Shown piece after piece: positions 10,910 through 21,263 of a stretch of DNA of 64,000 nt. Below the pieces are notes generated by a model, which was not told the DNA's origin, searched no databases, and saw nothing but the letters and a program-made list of their open reading frames with translations. Each line of letters begins with the position of its first letter. Positions within the stretch are counted from its first letter, which is position 1. This DNA comes from Pochonia chlamydosporia 170 (Eukaryota > Ascomycota > Sordariomycetes > Hypocreales > Clavicipitaceae), in contig NC_035791.1 of the NCBI RefSeq assembly GCF_001653235.2, positions 5,146,001 to 5,210,000 of the forward strand. The letters run 5' to 3'. The position numbers and the translations under genes were made by a program.

Positions 10910-13621
10910 GCGCGCAATCGTCATCTTTCAGCCGGAACCCTGGCCCCATGCGACGCTCCTCCATCGGCTCCCGACTCTCCTTTGCCGTGTCGACAGCAGA
11001 GCAAGGCGTGGCCAGCATCCAACCCCCCGCCGAGGCGCAGATTGAAGAGGAAATTGCTGAAATCAAGAGATATGAGGTATGCGCCGTCATTACAGCTCAA
11101 CATTCTGTACTTGGACATCTAAATGGCTAACCGTTGGTGCAGGACTTCACAACCATAGGTACGCTCCCTCCTAACATGACGAATGCCGGCAGAAACTCAC
11201 TCCCTTAGACTGGGTCCAGGATGCCTCCCGCGAACAGGCACGCCGCAAAACGAGACAAAAACGGGCAGCGGGCTTATATGAACGAGGACAGCATGGCTGG
11301 CGGTACCGACTGTGGGCTTCGTATGACGCTGCGCAGGGTTGGATCGTCGTCACTATAATTGGCGCTGCGATTGGCTTGAATGCCGCGTTTTTAAACATCG
11401 TAACCGAGTGGTTGTCTGATATTAAGCTGGGGTATTGCACCACGGCGTTTTATCTGAACGAGAAGTTTTGCTGTTGGGGGGAGGATAATGGTGAGTGTTT
11501 TGTCTGATGCTGCTGTGCATGGATGGAAATGTGCTGATGGTGGTAGGATGCCCGAATTGGCATCGGTGGACGGGCTTTGGACCGTTGAACTACTTTTTAT
11601 ATCTAATATTTGCGGTATGTTATTCTCCATCTTGGGGAGGGACAACAGCTGAGATGTGGTAGACTTGCTTTGCCTTTGTGTCGGCCGCTCTGGTCAAGTC
11701 GTTTGCGCCCTATGCAGCCGGTTCTGGCATTTCCGAAATCAAATGCATTATTGCGGGCTTCGTCATGAAGGGATTCCTTGGTTTCTGGACGCTGGTCATC
11801 AAATCTGTCTGCCTCCCTCTGGCTATTGCGTCTGGCTTGTCAGTCGGCAAAGAAGGCCCCAGCGTTCACTATGCCGTCTGTACGGGCAACGTCATCTCAC
11901 GACTTTTCACGAAATACCGAAGCAATGCGTCCAAGACGCGAGAAATCCTGAGCGCCTGTGCCGCAGCAGGTGTAGCAGTGGCCTTTGGCAGTCCCATCGG
12001 CGGAGTTCTCTTCTCTCTTGAAGAAATGTCAAACCACTTCCCGCTGAAAACCATGTGGCGAAGCTATTTTTGCGCTTTGGTGGCCACGGCTGTTCTTGCG
12101 GCCATGAATCCCTTCCGTACGGGGCAGCTCGTCATGTTCCAGGTTAAATATGATCGGGACTGGCACTTTTTCGAGCTTGTGTTCTACATCATCATTGGGA
12201 TTTTTGGCGGTCTTTACGGCGCGTTTGTTATCAAGTGGAATTTGCGGGCGCAAGCGTTCCGCAAGAAGTACCTTACGAAATATGCGATCCTTGAAGCTAC
12301 CCTTTTGGCTGCCGGAACGGCGATTATCTGCTACCCGAATGCGTTTCTGCGAATCGACATGACTGAGAGCATGGAAATTCTGTTCTTGGAGTGTGAGGGC
12401 GCCGAAGATTACCATGGGCTATGCGAGCCGAACAGGCGGTTTTGGAACATTGTTTCGCTGTCGATTGCCACTGTCCTGCGGATTTTTCTCGTCATTATTT
12501 CATATGGCTGCAAGGTGCCTGCAGGTATCTTTGTGCCGTCCATGGCGATTGGAGCTTCGTTTGGACGTACCGTTGGCATTATGGTCCAAGCTATCCACGA
12601 AGCGAATCCCAAGAGCATATTCTTCGCGGCCTGCAAGCCTGACGAACCATGCATAACTCCAGGGACGTATGCATTTCTTGGCGCTGCTGCTGCGCTCAGT
12701 GGAATTATGCACATTACAGTTTCGGTCGTGGTCATCATGTTTGAACTAACAGGAGCGCTTACATACATCTTGCCAACCATGATTGTGGTGGGCGTCACCA
12801 AAGCTGTTAGCGACCTCTTTGGCAAAGGTGGTATTGCCGATCGCATGATTTGGTTCAATGGATTTCCGTTCCTGGACAACAAGGAGGAACACAACTTTGG
12901 CGTTCCCGTCTCGCAAGTCATGAGAACCTCATTGGTGTCCGTGCCTGTCACGGGAATGACACTCGGCCAGGTAGAGCAGCTTCTTTCCGAGGACAAGTAC
13001 CAGGGCTTCCCCATCGTGGAAGACAGCTCCTCCAAGATCCTAGTGGGCTACATTGGCCGAACGGAGCTCCGGTACGCAATCGACCGCATCCGACGCGAAC
13101 GACATGTCATCAGCCCCAGCGCGAGATGTGTATTTGCGCCCCCTTCCGCCATGAACTCGATCACGCCTATAACTCCCACTGTCACCATCAGCACGGACTC
13201 GTCATCATCCACGTCCCTCGATTTTAGTCGCTACATCGACGCTACACCTGTGACGGCCCATCCCAGACTGCCTCTCGAGACGGTCATGGAACTGTTTCGA
13301 AAGATTGGCCCGCGTGTCATCCTCATCGAATATCACGGCAAACTGACAGGACTGGTCACAGTAAAGGACTGCCTCAAGTACCAGTTCAAAGTGGAGGCGG
13401 CGGAAAACCCGAAAGACGACCATCGCATTCACGAGGGCCAGGAACAGCTGTGGGATGTGCTGCGCAAGGCGGGTAACTGGGTGTCAGGTCACATTTCGAC
13501 CGTCTCCCGCGGCAGAATACGATTAAGCGGCGATGAGGACAGGACACGAGGCCGCGGGGCAATTCTAGATGGCGATGAGGACGTTGGCGACGAAGGAGTC
13601 GAATTGGAAAGTCGAAGATAG
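10906..13621 (+). CDS. CLC-family voltage-gated chloride channel / Cl-/H+ exchanger
   Basis: Moves chloride across an intracellular membrane, probably in exchange for protons, in the manner of yeast Gef1 and animal CLC-3/4/5. Exons: 10906-11076, 11143-11158 (only 16 nt), 11209-11490, 11547-11614 and 11663-13621, total 831 residues. The selectivity motifs are visible: GSGISE at about residue 199, GKEGPSVH at about 241 with the gating glutamate, and GIFVPSMAIGA further on. A glutamate in WHFFELVFY near residue 350 sits where CLC exchangers carry the proton glutamate (inference). Two CBS domains lie in the cytosolic tail, at about 594-650 and 705-750, and the far C-terminus is acidic. It converges on the TMEM42-like gene with a 95-bp gap. 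V-ATPase subunit VMA16 lies close by, and CLC exchangers work with V-ATPase in organelle acidification, but the proximity may be chance. Confidence 0.95.
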
Positions 13622-13716
13622 AAACCTTCTAGTGGATATTGGCGTTGGGCGTTGCTCACTGTACATGTAGCCTCGTATACTAAATCTTTCCTGACCACGT
13701 ACATATCAAGTCCCAT

Positions 13717-14456
13717 CTATCGCGATATATCTCCCAAATCAGCCACATCCTCATCCGCTTCATCCTCCTTCATCAGCGGAATAGTCTCCTCCTGCTGCGT
13801 GCTCTCCTCCCTTTCCACCTCTTCACCCTCACCTGGTGCTTTGTCCTCATCCTTCCTCCCGACAATCACATTCCCAACCACCAGCAACGACGCACCCGCC
13901 CACCAAAGCGGCGGCAAAGCCTCCGCAAAGATAAACAGCCCCAACAACGCAGTGAGCATGAAATTCGTAGACGTGTTAATAATGCTAACCTGCGTAGTCG
14001 ACGTCCCCCTTGCGAGAGCCTTTGTAAACAGCGTCCACATCTACCTCGTTAGTCAACAGCCCCTTACACGCGTGACACATACTTACTATCCCGTTGAACG
14101 TGAGGTTCAGCCCAAAGAAGATCTGGCGTTGTTAGCTTTCGTCAGGCGTTACAGGAGGTGTAACGTACGGCGCGGACGACTATTTCTACTATATTCTCGT
14201 GAGAGATGGATAGCAGGGCGGCTAGTTTATGAGCGAGCGAGGAGGTGAGGTCCGTGGTTGTGCTGGCCTTGTTAGATGGGACGTGGACGGGTGGCACGGG
14301 ATGGACATACAGCTTTGCGAAGACGCCGTTGAAGGCGGCACAGGCGCCGCTTGCGATGGCGTATATCATCCATTGCGTGCGGGGGGTTGTGCCTTGGGGA
14401 GATTGAGGCATGGGGGTTGTGGTTTTGGTTTTCTTGCCGCGGCGTTGATGGACCAT
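13717..14456 (-). CDS. TMEM42-like small membrane protein of the EamA/DMT superfamily
   Basis: Predicted multi-pass membrane protein of 215 residues from exons 14456-14169, 14122-14087 (36 nt) and 14040-13717, all joined in phase 0. The N-terminus is basic and polar. Hydrophobic segments follow: MIYAIASGACAAFNGVFAKL, the short exon's FFGLNLTFNGI, then a pair of helices containing TQVSIINTSTNFMLTALLGL and WWAGASLLVVGNVIVG. The pattern and the WAGASLLVVGN signature fit the half-size drug/metabolite-transporter-like TMEM42 family. The substrate is unknown. The tail is strongly acidic. The 3' end faces the CLC gene. Confidence 0.78.
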
Positions 14457-14739
14457 GTTTGATGGTGCTGGTGCTGATGCGGCGGGTGAGTTGGGTGAGT
14501 GTGAGTTGGAACCCCTGGTGGAGTCGGGATTGGCGTAGCATACCAGAGCATTTGAGGACTACATACATTCAGTGTTTAGAGTATGTGGAAAGCAAGTTTA
14601 GTATTTTGCTACGGCTTTCAAAGAAGAAATCAATAATTGTGTATCTGGCGCCAAAACTCCTGACCTTGCAAACGCCGCCAATGCATCCCGTGAGGTGTAT
14701 ACCCTGCGTCCATTCTAATATAACCCCGTTACTCATGCA

Positions 14740-15197
14740 CTACGCTCCCTCGCCAGGCTTCTTGGCATTGCAACTAACAATCTTGACCTTGTCCGCCTGG
14801 ACGGACTGGCTCCCACTGTCCATCTTGAAGGTAACGTTCTTGATCAAAAAGGTCCATACTTCATCGCAGAATCGGTACGTGTCCAGGCTCCCCTACGCCT
14901 CGCGTCAGCATTCCCTTCTACTTCACGCAAAAGCCGTTGTGCCAGACAAACCTTGAATTGCAGCCGACTCTTGACATTCTTTTGCAGCGCCTCGGTAATA
15001 GCCTGGTCAAAATTGCCGAGAATCTTCATAGCAAGCTGCGGGTTGATGCGCTCCTCGCTGATCAAGTCGTCGAGCGTGTCCGTCAAAGCGAGCCCGATGC
15101 TGTTGCGCGTTAGCTAACCACTCTTTTCTCTGTGCGTCGAGATGCAGTACCTGCTTCGGCGGTACAGCTCGTAGAATGACTGTGCTCCAGACGCCAT
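14740..15197 (-). CDS. TOA2: Transcription initiation factor IIA gamma (small) subunit
   Basis: Subunit of TFIIA, which stabilises TBP on promoter DNA for RNA polymerase II. Exons 15197-15151, 15099-14952 and 14892-14740 give 115 residues, the normal size. The sequence matches the family throughout: [10 protein letters not shown], then [29 protein letters not shown], then [20 protein letters not shown] and [10 protein letters not shown]. The last exon begins exactly at [10 protein letters not shown]. The gene is divergent from VMA16, sharing a 265-bp intergenic region. Confidence 0.96.
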
Positions 15198-15462
15198 TGT
15201 TTCGGCGTTTGTTGGTTTTGGATGTTGGTGAACTGGTGGTTTGTAATGTTGAGATGCGATGAGGCAATGCGAGGGAGGGGTGTATGGGCGGATGACTAAG
15301 CACGAATGGGCATCATGTGACGTCGCTTTGTAGCTGTGCAGGAGCTTGGAGGTCCAGGCTGCGGTTTAGAGATCCCGCCTTGTCTTTGTTTGAAGAGGTC
15401 CGTCAGGACACAACACTTGATATTTCCTTCGTGGTTCACACTCACTTTGCAGAGCCGTTACC

Positions 15463-16213
15463 ATGAGTCTCACGTATGGCGCTGGCGGCATTGCGTCGTT
15501 TCTAACCGTGGTGGGAGCTTGTACGTCTTCCGAACTACAGCTTGATTCCCTGGCTGACCTTGTAAAGATATGCTCTTCACTGGCAGTGGTGAAGCTTTCA
15601 ACGTGGGCGCCTTTCTCGAATCCGTATCCCCCTACGCATGGGCCGATCTAGGCATCGCCCTGTGTATTGGGTTATCCGTCGTCGGCGCAGCATGGTATGT
15701 CTACTGACAATTTGCCATTCGAACTCTGCTAACCGTGCTAGGGGCATCTACATCACCGGATCCTCGATTCTCGGCGCAGGCGTCAAGGCTCCCCGCATCC
15801 GAACCAAGAACCTCATCTCCATCATCTTTTGCGAAGTCGTCGCCATCTACGGCGTCATCATGGCCATCGTCTTCTCTTCCAAGGTCGATCAGGCTGATAT
15901 TCGGGCTGCGTCATCTGCTGAGGCGTATTATACTGGGTTTGCGCTCTTCTGGTCTGGCTTGACAGTTGGGTTTTGCAACTTGGTGTGCGGGATTGCGGTG
16001 GGGATTAATGGATCCGGCGCGGCGTTGGCTGATGCTGCTGATCCTTCTTTGTGGGTTGGACTTGTGTGCTGTTGTGACGTGATGTACTGACTGTGTGATA
16101 GGTTTGTCAAGATTCTTGTCATTGAGATTTTCAGCTCCGTTTTAGGTCTGTTTGGGCTCATTATTGGCCTTTTGGTTTCGGGCAAGGCGACTAGCTTTGC
16201 GGCAACGGCCTAA
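15463..16213 (+). CDS. VMA16: V-type proton ATPase 21-kDa proteolipid subunit c''
   Basis: Proton-carrying c'' subunit of the V-ATPase membrane ring. Exons 15463-15520, 15568-15694, 15742-16050 and 16102-16213 give 201 residues (yeast Vma16 213). After a short N-terminal helix come four transmembrane segments with [60 protein letters not shown] (containing the essential-type glutamate) and [20 protein letters not shown]. The motif [19 protein letters not shown] is typical of c''. It converges with cnxE. Confidence 0.95.
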
Positions 16214-16523
16214 GTGTCAATATGTGAGGGAGACGGTGGGATGCAGAGATGAGTGTCTGCGTAACTGGATGCGGATTCGGTCCGCTTGCATTGCCAAATG
16301 TGATTTGGCCGGGCGTTTGGAAGAAGCTGGGGAACTATGTTTTAAATGTACCATTACCCCAACATTTGGAACTGTACATCAATATCAGCTGGCGGATGAT
16401 TTATAGATATGCTTAAATGGACCTTGACCTTGTAGCCACAATAGACAATATGCATTAATACCTCCAACAACCCGTGAAAATTCATTCATTCAAATACTCA
16501 TAAATACAATTAAATCTCGTATA
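16214..16523. other. Convergent intergenic region VMA16 / cnxE
   Basis: 310 bp between two stop codons on opposite strands, holding both 3' UTRs. AT-rich towards the cnxE side. Nothing else is seen. Confidence 0.5.
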
Positions 16524-18626
16524 TTAAGCCATCCGCACCGCACTTATCAGCAAAGCATCAACCTTGGACCCCTTCTCCAACTTGCCCTTCCCAGGCGGCA
16601 TGCAAACCAGCGCATTCGCCGCCCTCAAGCTCCCAACCTTGGAACTCCTCTGCCCGCCCGTACTATTAGCCAGCAACAACCCGTCCCTACCCACCGTCAC
16701 CACAGCACGGTGATATTCCGGCCTCGGATCCATGGCGAATTCATGTCCTAGCACAACAGGCACCTTGGGCAATCCAACCGGCGACACACCAGCCTGCTTA
16801 CGCAGCGACGGCAACACGAACAGGTGGAAGGTGACCAAGGCAGACGCTGGATTCCCAGGAAGTGAGAAAATAACCTTTGACACGCGCTGTCCATTGTTAT
16901 CCTTGACGGGAACGGTAGCAAATGTTGTAGGCTTGCCGGGCTTCATCGCCACACGGCCAAAGTGAATCGTTCCACCTAGGGATCGCTCAATCGTCGGCTT
17001 CAACAGATCCAGTTCGCCCATGGAGACACCGCCCGTTGTGATGAGCACATCTGCTTGCCGCAGACCACTCCGCAGCGTTTCTTCCAGTGAGCCGGGCTTA
17101 TCTTTCGCAATGCCCAAGTCTACGACTTGAAAGCCCCATTCTTTGGCGGCGGAAATGAGTGTAATCCTGTTCGTGTCCCGGACTTCGCCTAGGCGCAGGG
17201 GACCAGCTCTGTTGGGTTCAATGATTTCATCGCCCGTGGATAGGATTCCAATTACGGGCGTCTTGTAGACATTTGCGGTGGCGACTCCTACTGATGCGAG
17301 AAGACCGATTTCACCGCCCACACCGGAAATCTGTTCGCCTTTGTTAAGAATTACAGCCCCTTCGGAGACGTCGCTTCCTACTTCGCGGATATTTTCGCCC
17401 TCTTTTACACCTTCAGCTTGAATCTCAACTTCTTTTTCCTCCTTGCCGTCTTCGGTCATCGTCTTTAGAATCGTATCCTCGACCATGATGACGGATGTCG
17501 CGCCTGGAGGGAGTGGTGCTCCGGTGGTGATGCGTGCGATTTCTCCTTCCTTGAGCGCCTGGATTTCTCCGGGGGCGGCATGCGATACAGCTGTTACGGG
17601 AAACGTGCCCTTCATGTTGCCGTCTTTGGGGACAACGACTGCGTATCCGTCTACGATGCTGGCGCGGAAGGCTGGTACGTTTTCGCGTGCACGGATGTCT
17701 TCTGCGAGGACGGAGCCGATAATCTTCTCGTTTACGGGGAGGGATTGGATCTCTGGCTTGGGAGTGTGTTCTGAGATTAAGGCGAGGGCGTCTTCTACCG
17801 TGAGCATGGGGTAGGGGGATTCACGGTGGCGACGGGTCGGGCCAAGAGTTGGATCGTTGGATAGTGCTTTGGCATTGGGATTGGTGTGTCTGACGAGGTT
17901 GCCGTGGCCGTGACCGTGACCATGTCCGTGGTGGTGATGGTGATGATGGCCGTGAGTGTGAGTTTGCTGACTCTTTGAGCTGCTGATTCCTGCGTCTGAT
18001 TCGAGTTTCCTCACGCCGCCTGCATGGAGGGCTCGTGAATTGGCGCCAGAAGCTTGTAAACAGGCGTGCGGGAGGGTCTTGATGATTGCTTGGAGGTTCT
18101 CTTTGGCGCCTTTTGGAGAACCGGGGAGGGTTACGATGACTGTCTTGTTTCTCACGCCGGCTGTTGGTCTGGACATCATGGCAACTGGGCATGTTAGCTG
18201 GTGTTGTTTAGATAGGTTCAGCGAGAGTTACATACATGGCGTGACGGCCAGAGAGGTCGACAGCATAGCGTGTACTAGCCCAGGAGCCTGTTTATGAAGC
18301 AAAGGAGCAATAGCCTTGAAAATATCAGTATATATTCTTTGATGAATCATAAAACTCACCTCTGGTGTTCCGTCAGCGACAGCAAAGCCCGTTCCACCTG
18401 TTGTGATGACCAGATTCGGTGCGTCCGGCCCATCTGTCCACTGGATAATCTGTCTCTGGATAGCAAGTACGTCGTCTGATACTATGCTCTCTCCCGTCAC
18501 CTTCCACTTATCGCCGCCATCTTCCGCAATCACATTGCGTAGCACGGACGCCGATGCATCGGTTGACGGGTCTTGAGCTGCTGTCGTAGAGACGATGAGG
18601 ATAGCTGCCGTGAGGCTGTCCATCAT
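16524..18626 (-). CDS. cnxE: Molybdenum cofactor biosynthesis protein CnxE (MogA-MoeA fusion, gephyrin-like)
   Basis: Catalyses the last two steps of molybdenum cofactor synthesis: adenylylation of molybdopterin (MogA/G domain) and insertion of molybdate (MoeA/E domain). Exons 18626-18360, 18314-18236 and 18184-16524 give 668 residues. The N-terminal G domain has TTGGTGFAVADGTPE and, after the second intron, AMMSRPTAGVRNKT and SPKGAKENL. A linker at about 190-212 holds 13 histidines in 22 residues. The E domain follows, with GSVLAEDIRARENVPAFRAS, GGVSMGELDLLKPT, KPGKPTTFA and LPGNPASALVTFH. The first intron (18359-18315) is only 45 bp, a multiple of three, and has no stop; reading through it would add 15 residues right after the DGTPE motif. 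Alignment with known CnxE/gephyrin proteins, which read TPEA at this point, favours removal. Nitrate reductase and other molybdoenzymes depend on this gene. Confidence 0.95.
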
Positions 18627-18913
18627 GGAAACTAGTATCCAAGATTATGAAGCAATACGACAGATTTCCTTACAAGCATGAAATGAAAGAATGTCCAAAA
18701 TGGTGAAAGTCACGTACAATGCCTGAAGTGAAGTTCATGGAGCTGGCAAGGTGGAGGAGCTTCGGCTGGGTTGAGCCCCACTTGACGGGCGGCAGCGAAC
18801 GAAGCTTTTGAACCTCGATGCAATCTTTTTGCATCACAAACCTAAAACGAGCTTCACTTTTCGGTCATCAGCAGTCCTTCCGCGGCCATCGCATCTCATT
18901 TCGTAAAGACACC

Positions 18914-19522
18914 ATGGTCCGAATAAAGGAGCGTTATCTGCTCGTCAATATAATTTACCCGCCCGACGCGGCCAAGTCCTCTGCCAAAGTCCCTGATTTT
19001 GTGGTCCAACACCAACCGACCATTGAGAAATTGACGCCTCAAGCTCTTCTTAAGGGTATCAGAGCTGAAATTGGGCTATTATTTGGTGATTGTGGACTGG
19101 GTGCATTTGAAGGAGCTTTATCAGGTAAGGATCTCTGATATTTGTGGCAATATCTCATGGTTTGAGGCACTGATTTTCGGTATCCAGTGAAATATTTGTC
19201 CTTGGCAACATCGACGTTTATCCTGAAATGTCGCCGGGCTCATTATCAGATGCTATGGTCTGCATTAACGTGTATGGATCGTATTCCTACCAGTGATGGA
19301 CGACCTTGCATCTTCCGCGTGGTGCGCGTTAGCGGCACTATACGAAAAGCTGAGGAAGAGGCAATTCGGCAAGCTCGACAACTTGTTATAGCGGCCAGGG
19401 AACAGACATCTACTGGGTCGCAAATCACACAGTCGTTACGGTTGCAGCAGGATGAGTCTATGATGGAGGTCATTGATGATGTTTCAGATTCAGACAATGC
19501 CATGGATGAGGATGAAGGTTGA
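18914..19522 (+). CDS. POP5: Ribonuclease P/MRP protein subunit POP5
   Basis: Protein subunit shared by RNase P (tRNA 5' maturation) and RNase MRP (rRNA processing), nuclear. Exons 18914-19124 and 19188-19522 give 181 residues (yeast 173). The start MVRIKERYLLVNIIYP is diagnostic. LTPQALLKGIRAEIGLLFGDCGLGAFEGALSVKYLS spans the single intron, and later motifs include IFRVVRVSGTIRKAEEEAI. The C-terminus is acidic. It is divergent from cnxE (287-bp gap) and its stop codon lies only 16 bp from the end of convergent GPN2. Confidence 0.95.
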
Positions 19523-19538
19523 GCGTGCAACCGGGGTA

Positions 19539-20730
19539 TCATTTTTTTCTAACCACTTTGATGCCGCTATCTGAAGGCATCGACATGTCACCAAAGTCGG
19601 GATCCATCTGCGTCGAAGCATCGGCAGGGGCTGGGGCTGCCGGCGGTGCATCATCAAGCTCCATGGCCTGCTCCTGCGCAAGCCTTGCTTGCTCTTCCTC
19701 AGCCTCCTTTTCCATCCTGTCATACTCCTCCTTCTCGTCGATCCATCGTTCTTGGATATTCTGAACATCTAGCATGGATGATTCACTCCTCATGGTGACG
19801 GCCCAGATGGTATCATTGGCTCCTTCCGCTCCGCCAAAGACATATCCTCCTGCTCTATCAATGACTCGGAGCAGATGCATCATGCTCTTCTTATTCTCGA
19901 CAGCAAGAACCTCATACCGCACCAAACCATAGCTTTCTATCATGTTGGCAATGGCTTCATTTAGCCCAGCAAACTTTTCGCTTCGAAGAGCAGGAGACTC
20001 GGCTTCGAGGTATGGGGTCAAGTAGTTTAGGTCATCAACATCGGTATAGAATTCGAGGTTAAAGGGCAGCTCGTCGTAAGAGGACACTTTGTCAATTTTA
20101 GACAGCACGTTGACATGTGGCATGTCCATTTGAATCATGGCGCGCAGCGAAAGGAGTACATTGGAGACGTATAATGACGGTTGGGTGACGCAGATTGAGT
20201 CTGACAAGTGTACGCAGACAAACTGTACAACAGTTAGCTCCTGAGAAAGAAAAGCCACATGAAGCTGGTGTGACAGACCCTGAATTTAGATTTCTGCAGC
20301 TTGTAAAAGATGTTCCGTAGTGACGCGTGATGTGTGTACAGCTCGACTTGGCCAGGGCAGTCGAATAGGATATAGTCGTCACCCAACTCTTTCAGGCCTT
20401 CCTCTAACCACTCAAAGTTGTGCTCTAGTTCTTCGAGGGCATACAAAATGCCACCGTTGGGACCAAGCCGGTCCTCTTTCATAATATCCTCCAACTTTAT
20501 CAAATCTCGAATGTCGAGCGCGCAAGGGTAATTGGTATGGTCGTTTGCAGGGTCGAGGTTCACGACAGAGCATGCCCGGCCGATGGCGCCCATAAATTGA
20601 TGCACTACATTATATTTAGCTTCTTTACACTGAGCTGTACTGTCATGATGGGCTAAAAGAACGAACTGCCATCACAATATGTGCTCTTGCCAGAGCCGGG
20701 GCTGCCGAGAACGAGCTGCGCAAAGGGCAT
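19539..20730 (-). CDS. GPN2: GPN-loop GTPase 2
   Basis: GTPase needed for assembly and nuclear import of RNA polymerase II and III, probably together with other GPN proteins. Exons 20730-20667, 20604-20279 and 20222-19539 give 357 residues (yeast 347). The P-loop is LGSPGSGKSTYC at residue 9 onward. The family signature Gly-Pro-Asn occurs in RLGPNGGILYALEEL. Switch motif DCPGQVELYTHH and guanine-specificity region NVLSKIDKVS follow. The C-terminal 60 residues are charged, with an acidic coiled-coil-like stretch and an Ala/Pro tail. The acceptor of exon 3 was chosen to join KSKFR to FVCVHLSDS, as in other fungal GPN2. Confidence 0.95.
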
Positions 20731-21263
20731 CGTGGGGATGAATCTACGCCGATGCAGCTAGCGGTTCATAATTGTTTCGCCTGAAGAAGCTGACGTGGTT
20801 CTTGCCGGAGCTCTCCGATCCAAGTCAGGTGCGGATTTCGTCGTGATGGTGTCGTGAAGTGTTGGCGGATGGCGGCATGTGATTGTTTCTTCATGCACAT
20901 TTTGCCCCTCCATCAACCAGAAAGTCCATCTGAAGAAACGGCGAAAACCTATGACGGCGGCAGGAGCGTCAGCGGGGCTCCTTCCTTCCAGCCCAGCCTG
21001 TCGCCAGCTTTCCTGTCCGGCCAATTGTCGGCGAAAGTGGAGCCGCAATCGAAGCTCCAGCGTTCAGGCCTGGCAGCTTCTGATAACCACAACCCATGAA
21101 AATGGGTCCGTATTTATTCTCGTCCTTTTTTTCCAGCCTCCATCCAACCCTTCATCTTCCATACTTGCACCTCTGCGTTTTGCGTTGTTTTGGCACCGGC
21201 CGGGCCCCCTTGCGCGCCGCCTCACATAATGCTGCGACATAGCTTGCAACAGCATTCACAACC
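20731..21263. promoter_or_regulatory. Divergent promoter region GPN2 / NTE1
   Basis: 533 bp between opposite start codons. Contains CT-rich stretches just upstream of NTE1 (around 21120-21180). No gene seen; a 96-codon minus-strand frame here has no recognisable protein features. Confidence 0.5.

Noticed and set aside
12409..13035. 208-codon minus-strand frame opposite the CLC gene
   Set aside because: The plus strand encodes conserved CLC helices and CBS domain across the whole interval.
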